Position numbers and translations under genes: made by a program | In this document: one piece after another, positions 9,555 to 20,194 of the stretch | How positions within the stretch are numbered: the first letter of the stretch is position 1 | How the letters are laid out: the number at the start of each line of letters is the position of its first letter | Assembly: GCA_018398765.1 (NCBI GenBank) | Contig: JAHBMJ010005231.1 | Location: 22,501-72,877, forward strand | Origin: Chromera velia | Lineage: Eukaryota; Sar; Chromeraceae | Direction of reading: 5' to 3' | DNA: 50,377 nt | The notes under the pieces: model-generated | Told to the model about the DNA's origin: nothing | The model's database searches: none | Seen by the model: only the letters and a program-made list of their open reading frames with translations

Positions 9555-12478
9555 ATGCAAGCCGGGACAGAGAAAGGCTTTTCGCCTTCCTCACCCAATG
9601 TGAAACGGCGGCTGGCTCCCTACTATTTCAGCTCTTATGCTTACTGGGTCGGATTCCTGGGGTTTCTCCTTCTTGGATGGCACCACTTCTATTCGGGAGG
9701 AGGAGAGGAGTGCCTCAAGCACGGCTGTCAGTTAGTCAGTCAGAACCCATCTTTCTGCAGACGTCTCTTGATGAAGAGTTTCTTTAGTTCAGTCTCGTGT
9801 CCTTCACTGAGCTGCTACACACCCACATGCATGCAGTATTCTTTCTTTCCTTGAGGAGCCGATGGGAAGAAAGTGAACACACCCACATGCATGCAGTATT
9901 CTTTCTTAACCTTGAAGAGCCGATGGGAAGAAAGTGAACACACCCACATGCATGCAGTATTCTTTCTTTCCTTGAGGAGCCGATGGGAAGAAAGTGAACA
10001 CACCCACATGCATGCAGTATTCTTTCTTTCCTTGAGGAGCCGATGGGAAGAAAGTGAACACACCCACATGCATGCAGTATTCTTTCTTTCCTTGAGGAGC
10101 CGATGGGAAGAAAGTGAACACACCCACATGCATGCAGTATTCTTTCTTTCCTTGAGGAGCCGATGGGAAGAAAGTGAACACACCCACATGCATGCAGTAT
10201 TCTTTCTTTCCTTGAGGAGCCGATGGGAAGAAAGTGAACACACCCACATGCATGCAGTATTCTTTCTTTCCTTGAGGAGCCGATGGGAAGAAAGTGAACA
10301 CGCAGCCCATCGCTTTCCTTCTCTGAAAGCTAGTCCGTGCTGCGTTTATCGATACATAAAGCACTCACGCTGGTTCTCAGATCCCCTTGCTTGAATCCTT
10401 GAAACTGTGAACGGGTAAGCGTGTACTGTCTGCGTCTGATTCATTCAGTCAACTTGTTTGTGGATCTCCCCTCCTCGCTTTTATTCTCATACATCATATG
10501 AAAAGGAATTCTGTATGAGAATAAATGCACACCCGTTGCATGCAGGCGACTTGTTTGTGGATCTCCCCTCTTCGCTTTGGGTGGGGTACTCTGAGGGGAC
10601 TCGGAAGGCTCTGAGTGGGATGGTGATCGTCTACGCCTTTCTCGTGACTGCTCCAGTGAACATGTGCGCCTTGCTGGTGTTCGTTGGTCTGTCCAACCCA
10701 ATGGGCGTGATGAAGTTCTCCTCCTTCAACTGGCCTAGGATGCTCAGAGTATTCGACCTCAATCGCCAGAGGGAGGAGGAAAAGAAACAGAAAAATGATA
10801 ACAGCAGCAGGAGCACAGAAGCACAAGGAGACGAAGAGGCGCCCCTCTTCCTCTCTTTGTCTCCTTCTGACCACCCGAACAAGACCCACAGACACATTTT
10901 CTTTAGAGTAGTCACGAGAGGAACCAACCCGGACCTCACGGCCCACTCGACTTCTCACAATTTGAAAATCCTCAAAAGTTTCACTGAGGACAAACTGCTC
11001 TTTGAACCCAGAATCGAAATTGTGACGGACGAATGCCTCTCCTTCGTCAACGAAATGCAACCAGAAGCAGAAGCTGCGGGGGCAGTTCTTTCCCAACTTG
11101 TGGTAAGTACGTTCGTTGAGGCAATCACGTACTTGATGACCTATTCTACTCGCCGTTTAATTTTGTGCATCGTTCCATCGGTCATCCATCACGATGCTCG
11201 CGAGACCCTTCACTCCACCGGCCCCCTTCTCTTTCCTTCTTTCTCTGCCGTCCTCAGTTTTTCACCCTCGATTTACCCACCTACTTTGACCTGATTTCCC
11301 CCCCTTTGTTTCCCTTTTTCTCTTTCCCTCTCTGCGCCTCTTTGTGTCATTTAATTCTGTGCCTCCCGATTGATTGATCTGTCTGGCAAGAGAGTTTGTT
11401 GACATACCGGTCTGTTGTGTCACTGACAAGCTGCTGATTTTGATCACACGTCGTCAAGGGATTTCACCAGGACTATAAAGATACGACGTTGCTGCAGCAG
11501 CGTCAACCATTCATCCACCCACCCATCCAGCCAGCCAGCCAGCCTTCCTGTGTTGCATGTTGTCATCAGTGAGTGCACTTTTTTTTCGGAATGGAATGTG
11601 ACGTAATGTAATTGAATGCAGGTCCGGCCGGATTACCAATCTTGTTGCCGCAGCAAGTTCAAGGCCCGCGCGTTACAGTATGCAATTGAGTACACTACAG
11701 GCAAACTGGACGAGAGCCCCCCGGTAGAGGACCAAATTGACGACCGAGACGTGATCGTCCATCTAGACGAGGAGACCAAACTAACAGAGGAGGTCGTGCA
11801 GGTTCGTTCGTTCGTTTGCTTGTTGGTCGGCTGCATGCTTCCTTGCTTACTTACTTAAATGAGAGCTCGAAGGCTGAGTATGTCTTTCTCCTTCAATCCA
11901 GCCAGCCCACGGAGACGAGAGGTTACTTTTTCAATCGCTACCTCAGATCATTCGATGGATGCTCAGATGCTATTTCAGCTCGCAATTCTTGTGTTCAACC
12001 GCCTCTATGGGTCAAGTAACAGGAATGCTGCCAAGATGCCTCTCTGCGTGCGCGGTGTCGACTCAAAGACGTCCAACCAACCAACAAATGAATGAATGAA
12101 TGAATCAGTGAATGAATGAATGAATGAATGAATGAATGAACGAATGAATGAACAAATAAATAAATAAATAAATGAATGAATGAATGAATGAATGAACGCC
12201 TTCAGGGTATTCTGGAGTTCTTCACTGAAGGCGGGCAGACAGGAGGAGGAAAGGGCTTTGACAGAATCGGACAGGGCATCATCGTCTATGGCCACGACGA
12301 CCCTCTGATCAACATTTGGACCACCATGGCAGACTGCGTGAGAGTACTGGACGACTACGCGCGGTTTCGCTTCTTCCTCTCACTCGGGTACCCTCTGCAG
12401 GTCCGTCGGTCGGTCGGGCGGAAGGGAGGGAGGGGCAAACTCTTTCTATGTGTTTTTGTATCGAACCCCCCCCCGTCT

Positions 12479-12510
<32 letters not shown>

Positions 12511-15500
12511 TGTGTGTGTGTGTGTGTGTGTGTGCCTCTGTTTGTGTGTGTGCCTGTATCCCTTCTCAAACTCCTCTGTCCGTCTGGCTGTCTGCCCTTC
12601 TTTGGGAATGAAGGGGAGCTTCATCTGCATGCATGCATGCATACAATTAATGAAACAATGAATGTGCGAAAATGAATGGCTGCCTGCCTGCAGGGAATGA
12701 AGGGGAGCTTCATCTGCATGCATGCATGCATACAATTAATGAAACAATGAATGTGCGGAAATGAATGGCTGCCTGCCTGCAGGGAATGAAGGGGAGCTTC
12801 ATCTGCATGCATGCATGCATACAATTAATGAAACGATGAATGTGCGGAAATGAATGGCTGCCTGCCTGCAGGGAATGAAGGGGAGCTTCATCTGCATGCA
12901 TGCATACAATTAATGAAACAATGAATGTGCGGAAATGAATGGCTGCCTGCCTGCAGGGAATGAAGGGGAGCTTCATCTGCATGCATGCATACAATTAATG
13001 AAACGATGAATGTGCGGAAATGAATGGCTGCCTGCCTGCAGGGAATGAAGGGGAGCTTCATCTGCATGCATGCATGCATACAATTAATGAAACAATGAAT
13101 GTGCGGAAATGAATGGCTGCCTGCCTGCAGGGAATGAAGGGGAGCTTCATCTGCATGCATGCATGCATACAATTAATGAAACAATGAATGTGCGGAAATG
13201 AATGGCTGCCTGCCTGCAGGGAATGAAGGGGAGCTTCATCTGCATGAGCGCCCACGTGGAGAGGGAGGTCTCGTTCGACGTAGGGCCCCAGGGGTCCACC
13301 ACAGAGGACGCATGCGTGGCTCTGATGGCAGTCGAGAAGGGATTCAAATCCGGATTCATCCGGGTCGGTGGGTGGGTGGGTGGGTGGGTGGGTGTGTTTG
13401 TCCGTCTGGTTCTTCTTTCTTCGGGGGGTGTATCGCTTTCTCCCGTGTTCCCCCTGTTTGTGTGCGGTGGGTGACGTCTGTTCAAATCAATGGTTATGGA
13501 AGACAGTGTGCGAGGAGCAAAAAATAAAAAAACGAGAGAGAGAGAGAGAGAGAGAGAGAGCGGGGGGGCGGGGGAAGGGGGCAGGGGGGAAAGGGAGCAG
13601 GACGGAGGGGGGGGAGAAAGAGATATTGATAAATGAATGATCGTTTGGCATCTCTAAAGTCCAACGAGACGTGCACCCATACGGAAAATTTGTTTATAAA
13701 TGGATGTTCGTGGTCTGAACGTCTGAAGTCTTCCTTGCTTTTTTGTATCTTTTTACCGATGGACATGATGCTCATATTTATTTCTGCCTGCACGGTTCTT
13801 GCCTGCCTGCCTGCCTGCAGGGTGTGATGATGGAGCGCTCGCCCTTCTCGTGGGATGATTGGCTGAAGCAGCGGCGGAGGTGGATTCAGGGCCTCTGGAT
13901 GGTCAGCAGCTACGCCGAGAAACTGAAGACACGAACGCGCCTCCTGCTGATGACAACCATGGCGGTCAGTCGGGGTGTTAGTTCCTGGAATAACATGTTG
14001 AACGACGATATAACTTTAGGGTTCGAGGATGGAAAGGGGTTGTGTGGCTCCTTCTTCGTCTGTCTATTGAGCTTTTGTTGAGGACAACAGTTGTTCTTTC
14101 CTTTCGTTTCTCGGGATGAGGGGTTTTGTAGGGAGGTGAGTGAACGTTGGTGCCTTACTTTGTTTTCTCCTGCGCCTCTGTTGGAATGTGGAAGACTGGT
14201 TCATTCAGCTGTCGCTGACATGTGCAAATTTGGTCATTCCAGCCGTTGGTTTTTTTGTATGCTGTCTGTTCTCCCCCTTTTTGCCTGCTTCCTTTCGTAA
14301 ATTGTCAATTGCTTTTCTGATGGCCTTCTGTCTGAGAGCGTGCCCGGGCGTAGGAGATGAAAGGAACGGGTGAAAGTGATTTGACAGAATAAGAAGACAG
14401 ATAGATAGACAGACAGATAGATAAGCAGACAGATGGACAGACAGATAGATAAACAGACAGATGGACAGACAGACAGATAGATAGATAGATAGATAGATAG
14501 ATGCACTCACTGACTGCACATACAACCAACCTAGCTCCTGACTGCATGCAGATTTGGGCGTTCAGTCCGTTCGGGTACTTCCTTCAGTTGTCGTTTGTGT
14601 TCATTCTGCCTTGGTTCAACCACACCAGCTTCCTCCACAATTGGGTCTGTGTGATTCTTATGGCTTTCACTCGGACAACAATGCTGTGGGGATACACATT
14701 TGGAGCTCTGTTCAACTTCAGGTAGCTAGGTCTTTCTTTCCCCCTTCCTTCCTCACTTCCTTGTCTTTCGGTCTTTCTTTCTTTCCCTTCACTCTCTCTC
14801 TCTTGTGTGGTGGGGGGGTCTGTATTTCCTTCTATTTGTGTGCGTGGTGGGTCTTTCTGTCTGTTCGGGTGCTCTTTTATGTTTCGATCTCTGTCTCTTT
14901 GTATCTTCGATCCTCTCCGGTATGGAGTTTTCTCTTTCGGGTTTCTGTGTATATACAGATCTCCCCTGCTGACCCATTCTCTTCCCTTTTTCATCTGCAG
15001 GACCTCATCTTCTTCCTCTCTGCTGGAGGCTGCGGGGAAGGGAATCTGGAAGATTCTGGTGGTCTCTGCAGCAGCCTGGCTGCACGTTTGGCTGATGACA
15101 ATGGAGCAAGGAGGTCAGTCAGAGGGGGGGGGAGGGGATGGAGTGAGAGAATAGATTCATGAACTTCTCTAGGGAATGAGTTTTGCTAATGTGAATGTGA
15201 AGGCTCATGTTTTGACGGTGCTTGGTCTCTTCTTGTTGGTGACGGTGCTCTGCCCTCGTTCACTCCCGAGTCTGCTTACCTTTTTGATCAATCCGACCTG
15301 ATTCTCGGACCTTGAACCGTTGTGGCTCAAGTCTCACTGACTGCACGCTTATCTGTTTCAAAGGAATATCTCTGTAGCGCTACTTTTGCACATTTGTGTG
15401 CATGCTCTTTTCCGTACAGGTAGATTCTTCTGTGTGCATCGACATGCATGTTTCTGAGACTGTCATTAATATAGTGCACTGAAACGAGTCCAATGTGTCC

Positions 15501-16770
15501 GTCCGTCCATCTTCTCTTCTCAATTGCTTCAGTTGATTTTTGTGCATGTGCCCCTTCTTCTTCTTTCTCCACTACGCCTGTCAGCTTCCCACTTCATTCT
15601 ATCTGCGCGCCTGTGTGCCTGCCTGCGTGCGGGCGTGCAGCCCTGTTGTACACGTTCTTCACTTGGCACTCCTCCTCTGGGCAGTTCCACTTGATCAAGA
15701 AAGAATTTGAGGGGATCTCCGGGAATGCACAGAAGGCGGGGAGGATGAGAGCGGGAGGAGACGGTGGGTCGATCGGGGGGTCTGTATGGGCATCTGGGTG
15801 GGGGCTTTGAGTGGATCGAGTATCTCTCTTTTATTTTTTTGTTTCTTGTGTTCTCTTCTCACCTTGTTTCTTTTCTTCCCGTGTGTTCTCTTTCCAGAGA
15901 GGAATTCAGACAGGAAGAATTTGTTGTCCCTCAATCGACTCGCACAGTCACGACGCCGGGAGACTTTTGTGGAGGCGCGAAAGAAATGCGTATGCATCTC
16001 GATCTAGATGACAGGAAAAACATGGAGGGGGGCAGAGAAGAAGAACCAAGGGAGGAATGTGTTTGGCAGCCTTGAGTGGCAATAAATTCAATTTTTTTCG
16101 GGATGTACCTTATGACTGCCTGTCTTGTTCTTTCTTGGTTTTATTTGACATAGTGGAAAATGAATCAATCTGTGTTGTGTTGCTCTCTCTGTTGCCTCGT
16201 CTTCCTTCCGACACGGAGAGGGAATCTGTTGTGCTCGCCACTCACGTCCTCAATTCATCTGTCTGAATGCGCACGCCTGTGTGAATCACAAGATCCTTGA
16301 AATGAGAGACGGCGTCTTCGCACATCGCATTTGAATCAGATGAGTGCATATATTCTGCCAACTGGCTTCTTTGCATGCATGGCCTCACGGCTTTATTCAA
16401 TTCATGCATGTGAACATATATTCGAATGAATGCAGACGACGAGCAGTCTGAGGGGTCATGTTCCAACGACCCCAAGACCAAGGAGGACCCCCAGAGTCCC
16501 CTTCCGAGTGACATCGAAGACAAAAGCAGCACAAGCAAACATGAAAGAACGCCACTCAAATTCTCCCCCCACGACAACAGCAACGGTTCCCCCCTAAATG
16601 TATCGATTTCGACTTATGGGTCCACCAGCATGACGGCAGCAGATGAGTGCTTGAAGACCAGCGGAGAGAGAGAGGGGTCCGAGCTAAATGTCTCAGAGGG
16701 CAGTCCCACAAAATCCAAGTCGGACGAGTCGTTGTCCGTCTGCGAGGCCTCTCTCGCAACTGCACAGTAG
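9555..16770 (+). CDS. GT2 family glycosyltransferase, Egghead/BRE-3 (beta-1,4-mannosyltransferase) type
   Basis: Exons: 9555-9726, 10546-11102, 11622-11801, 12206-12400, 13220-13363, 13821-13964, 14552-14721, 15001-15113, 15641-15763, 15898-15989 and a last exon from about 16432 to 16770. Borders are phase-consistent up to the tenth exon. The join to the last exon is unresolved: frame needs an acceptor after GACGAG or a missed small exon. The protein is about 740 residues against roughly 450 in animal Egghead. Family landmarks: FRVVTRG, KFKARALQYAIE, IVHLDEET (metal site, about residue 292), the TTED pair (about 397) and QRRRWIQG (about 433). Hydrophobic segments lie in exons 1, 2, 7 and 8, so it is a multi-pass secretory-pathway membrane enzyme. 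Animal relatives extend glycosphingolipids with mannose; the acceptor here is unknown. A Ser/Glu-rich tail of about 110 residues is extra. Confidence 0.92.
9819..10302. repeat. 60-bp minisatellite, 8 copies, in glycosyltransferase intron 1
   Basis: Eight head-to-tail copies of a 60-61 bp unit, nearly identical except for the second. Each carries CACATGCATGCAG followed by TATTCTTTC, so every unit ends in a sequence that looks like this genome's splice acceptors. Long open frames on both strands are a by-product of the unit length being a multiple of three. It lies wholly inside intron 1. Confidence 0.95.
10451..10578. repeat. Duplicated start of glycosyltransferase exon 2
   Basis: The first roughly 30 bases of exon 2 (10549-10578) are also present at 10451-10480, with one difference. 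Between them lies about 68 bp containing a perfect 13-bp inverted repeat (TTATTCTCATACA ... TGTATGAGAATAA). The functional acceptor is TTGCATGCAG just before 10546, since only that copy continues into conserved coding sequence. Confidence 0.85.
11802..12204. repeat. Intron 3 of the glycosyltransferase gene, with a (GAAT)n tract
   Basis: The intron opens GTTCGTTCGTTTG directly at the donor. A long (AATG)n array, broken by a short (AATA)n block, fills about 12086-12196 and runs almost to the acceptor at 12205. No coding exon is evident in the short open frame at about 11860-12020. Confidence 0.7.
12605..13246. repeat. 85-89 bp tandem array carrying the start of exon 5 and its acceptor, 8 copies
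   Basis: The first 26-27 bases of exon 5, beginning GGAATGAAGGGGAGC, occur at 12605, 12694, 12783, 12872, 12957, 13042, 13131 and 13220. The last is the genuine exon. Seven of the eight are preceded by the same acceptor, GGCTGCCTGCCTGCAG. In the decoy copies the exon sequence runs into (GCAT)n and then ACAATTAATGAAAC before the next unit. The decoy reading frame soon meets a stop codon, so only the last acceptor gives a functional protein. Confidence 0.95.
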
Positions 16771-17463
16771 GAGCTAGGGAGGACCTGAAGGGTGGGTAAT
16801 TGGAGAAAAGTCATCGATCGATCATTCTCTTCTTTTCTTTTCTCTTCTTTTCTCAATGCCAATGCACTACTGCCAGTGGGGATTCCTTACGGAAAGGGGC
16901 AGGCTTTCTTCCCAAAACGTCAACAAAGTTTGAGACTGCTTCTTGTAAAGAAGCGAGGAATGGAGGGAGGGACGGAGGGAGGGAGGGAAGGACGGAAAGC
17001 AGGAGGGAAAGTGGAAGGGCAGGGAAAGGTGACGGAACGATGGAGAAAATTAAACTGACAGAGTAGAAGATGGTGAAAAGAAGTAAGAGCCGAACAGCTT
17101 CGACGGGGTACCTGAAAGTACAGATAGAGAACTGCTGAATGAAGCATGCTTCCCGGCTTAAAGCCGAAGCCAACACATCGCGGATTTACCGTTCAAGTTT
17201 CATATCACGGGCAGGGATGTGTTCGTCGCGTTTCACATTTTACATGCAAGTTTGGTTCGAAGAAGTATTAATTTAGAATTGAAGGAAATCGAATGGAAAG
17301 CCAAGTTCTGAATTATTGTTATCTGATGAATACTATCTAAGATTTGATTCAATTAGCCTGAGGTTTAAAAGATTTAAAAAGCCTTCTAAAAAGCTCAACT
17401 GACCAGTTATAATTTAAAGAAATCTTCAGAAAATTTTAGCTAGAATTTTAGCTAGAACTTTAG
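16771..17463. other. 3' flank of the glycosyltransferase gene
   Basis: Purine-rich repeats (GGGA type, about 16964-17000) are followed by AT-rich sequence. No convincing exon is present. The region likely includes the 3' untranslated region of the glycosyltransferase gene. Confidence 0.45.
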
Positions 17464-17745
17464 CAGGAAACTCTTCTGACGGCTTTACAAGATGAGCACT
17501 ACAAGGACAATCCCTCTCTCAAAGATGTCAAGTTTCCTCTCAGCCCAACCAAAGTGAAACCGTACAGAGGAATTCCACGTAGCGCAGACCTGGCGAACCG
17601 TCTTATGTTCACTCCCTTTTCCTCCGTCGGTAGCTATGCTGGGGGGGGGGGTAAAGAATCAGATTCCTCTAGTGCGGGGGGTAAAGAATCAAATTCTTCT
17701 GGCAGTGCACATTCGTCCGAGAGGCATGGAGAGGCACTCTCATGA
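17464..17745 (+). CDS. Unrecognised coding-like fragment (possible last exon or pseudogene)
   Basis: This is an open frame of about 94 codons that follows an in-frame stop, with codon choice and amino-acid balance that look coding. It contains DEHYKDNPSLKDVK and KPYRGIPRSADLANR, then a Gly/Ser-rich tail with a repeated GGKES motif, and ends at a TGA at 17743-17745. There is no ATG near its start except an internal Met, so it would have to be a terminal exon reached through an acceptor such as CTTTAG. I could not find matching upstream exons. It may be a remnant of a gene or mobile element. I do not recognise the family. Confidence 0.35.
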   Translation, partial: QETLLTALQDEHYKDNPSLKDVKFPLSPTKVKPYRGIPRSADLANRLMFTPFSSVGSYAGGGGKESDSSSAGGKESNSSGSAHSSERHGEALS

Positions 17746-18241
17746 TTTGTCTCAGAAGTCTCTGTCCCTCCACGATTATAGTTTCGTTCCAAGTCAGGCT
17801 CATCTCCTAAATCCTCCCAAGTGCACTTCCTCGCCGTCCTGCGTCTGTCTACGGTGCCTGTTTGGCTCACCGGGGCTAGCAGGTGTAGCAATGCTATTTG
17901 GCTTCGCTAGGGAGGGCGTAGTTGACTAGGTTTCTCCTGGGGTGGGCATAGGCCGGCATAGGGTATACGTAATATATTGGGAGCGTATAGCTACAGGCGG
18001 CGGCAATGTGGCGGTAAGAGTGCCTGGGTGGCAGGGCGAGACGGATTCAAAGTTTTTTGTAAGGATTACGGCTAGTGTGTTTCAAGGGGATGGGACTCCC
18101 ATGAGAGTCCCACCCCAGCCCTGGGGCCCAAAAGCGCCTAGACTAGGACCCTCCACGAACCCGAACCATCCGTTCTCCCCGAAAACCCCTCGGTATGGCA
18201 CTAATGGATTTAGTCTTCCCCTTTTCAACAGTAAACATCAT
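17746..18241. other. Spacer before the inverted-repeat element
   Basis: An open frame runs from about 17942 into the element at 18242, but its amino-acid composition is unremarkable and it matches nothing I know. I see no other feature. Confidence 0.4.
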
Positions 18242-19256
18242 TGGGTTAACTTGAAGGGGTACCTTCATAATAATTATGAAATTTCATAGTGACTTTGAAA
18301 GTCATAATCATTTTGGGTGTAACCGTCAGTATCATATAATCATTATATTATTATATCCTTTATAATGGACATAATCATTATAAACAGAAGTATCATTATC
18401 AATTTTAAATATGTTTAGAACCATCATTTTGATTATAATTTCATAATGATTAGCATATGAACACGTACTCACATAATCATTATTTGATAATTCAGATAAT
18501 GATTATGTTTGGTTTTGTTGTATTTCTTTTTTCTGGAAGCTGCGAACTTGTGCGAAGGTTTACAGGCTGTGCGGGACTTAATGGAGACCACTGTGTCACT
18601 CATTGTGCGGTACCACAATTTATGAAAGGGTTTGAAGCGTTTTCCAAACATAAAGGACCGACAGCCATCTGACAGCCACCAGAGAAAACTCGCTGCAGGC
18701 AGAGGAGTTGGATGTTAGGTGGGGTCTCTGAATCTTTTGCCTCTTTTGTTGAAGAGCCTCTTTACTTTGTTTGAACAATGAAAGAACTCGGAGATAATGA
18801 ATGCCCGGCATATGGTGCACTTCTAATTGTAAAGTATGTTTCATTTGAAAAGAAAGTTGACGTTTTTTTTGCAAAAAAAACTGTTAATCATGTGCTTTTG
18901 ATGCCAAACGTTCTCTACAACTAGCACGCGAGGAGAGACGCCCTTACTATGCAGTAACAGTTGCTGTGAGATGCGTTTAACTGTCGATGTTGGATCGATT
19001 AGTATGCGTCCTGAGTTGACTGTTCTTTGGGGAGGTTCAGCGACACTCTTTATAGCACCAGCGTGCATTGATATGCGTCGTCATAAAAGTTTTCTATGGG
19101 TGTTTTTGTATAATCATTATGGTTATTATGATAATCAATCATAATTATTATCATCATTATGATAATCAGTCATAATGATTATAGAACATTGCGATTATGT
19201 CTATAATCATTACGTCATTATCATAATGGAGCCATAATGATTATTAAGTTAACCCA
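18242..19256. mobile_element. 1.0-kb element with 11-bp terminal inverted repeats (MITE-like)
   Basis: The ends are perfect inverted repeats: TGGGTTAACTT at 18242-18252 and AAGTTAACCCA at 19246-19256. Both subterminal regions (about 250 and 170 bp) are densely packed with TAATCATTAT or TAATGATTAT, a signature often seen in non-autonomous DNA transposons. The centre (about 18535-19075) is of normal composition, with short minus-strand frames that match no transposase I recognise. I find no clear target-site duplication. Confidence 0.7.
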
Positions 19257-20194
19257 CAGATAAAAAAAGCCAGTAGGAGCAATAGCAGATGAGACTCATA
19301 AGAGAAGGTCTCAGACACTCCCGATCTTCTCCTTCTCCTGCGGAGGCGAAGCGATCACATTCGAATAACGCCAGCTACTGGCAGTCAGTGAAAAAAAATT
19401 TTGAATCTGCTCTGCTTGTCTTTAATTAAATAATTTTTATAGTTCAATTTTTATTAATTTTAAATAGAAGACAAAAATTAATATCTACATAAATACACAC
19501 TTACTGAGCCTAGAATGAATGAATCAATAATTTTTATTATATATATGTTGTATGCCCTGGTGCATATCATACTGTGGTATAACTGTAGCAGTGAGTCACG
19601 GTGGCTTAGTTTAGCTAAAATTAACCGGGTTTAAATTTTAAATTATTTTTTAAATATAATTTTTAACCGTAACAGTCGTTGGTCTATAGCTAGGTCTATA
19701 GACGTCAATAAAATTTGAATTAGTCTGTATAGTACAATAGTAGTACACTTGAATTGTAATAGAATATAGGATAAATCTAGGGATAAATTGATTATTGATT
19801 GATTAATTACTTCCAAGTCTGATAACGCACATAATAAATTAATGTCTGACGGATTAACATCTTGCTCCAATCTGTATTATCTACTAGCTAAAATATCTAC
19901 TACGACTCAGCGCGTTCAACGTACGAATCATCATGAATCTATGTATAAATTTATTATTATATATATATATATAATAATAATAATATTAGTTTATATAGTA
20001 CGTAACTTGAACTAGTAATAGAGCAGTAGTGGTATATAGTGGTACTTAGTCACACTATACAATCACTACAAATTGAAAGTCTATAATTATAAATTTATAA
20101 TCCAAATCGAGTGTGCTGAAAATTTATTGAGAACCTCAAATCTTTTCATGTTAGTATGTTTCCATGGGTCGGCACGACAACATTTTCTCCCACC
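19257..20194. other. AT-rich intergenic region
   Basis: Very AT-rich, with TATATA and TAATAATAA tracts at about 19955-19985. No coding exon is visible. Its right end must hold the 3' untranslated region of the minus-strand adaptor gene, whose stop codon lies at 20195-20197. Confidence 0.5.

Noticed and set aside
9819-10302. Regularly spaced repeats resembling a CRISPR array
   Set aside because: The whole 60-bp unit is repeated with no variable spacers, in a eukaryotic intron. It is a minisatellite.
9815-10394. Open frames of up to 173 codons on both strands
   Set aside because: Open only because the 60-bp repeat unit is a multiple of three; they lie inside intron 1 of the glycosyltransferase gene.
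12605-13246. Second CRISPR-like array
   Set aside because: The spacer portions are identical between units and the repeat contains exon sequence. It is a tandem duplication.
17942-18289. 115-codon open frame
   Set aside because: It runs into the AT-rich terminal region of the inverted-repeat element, has no family resemblance and no splice partners.
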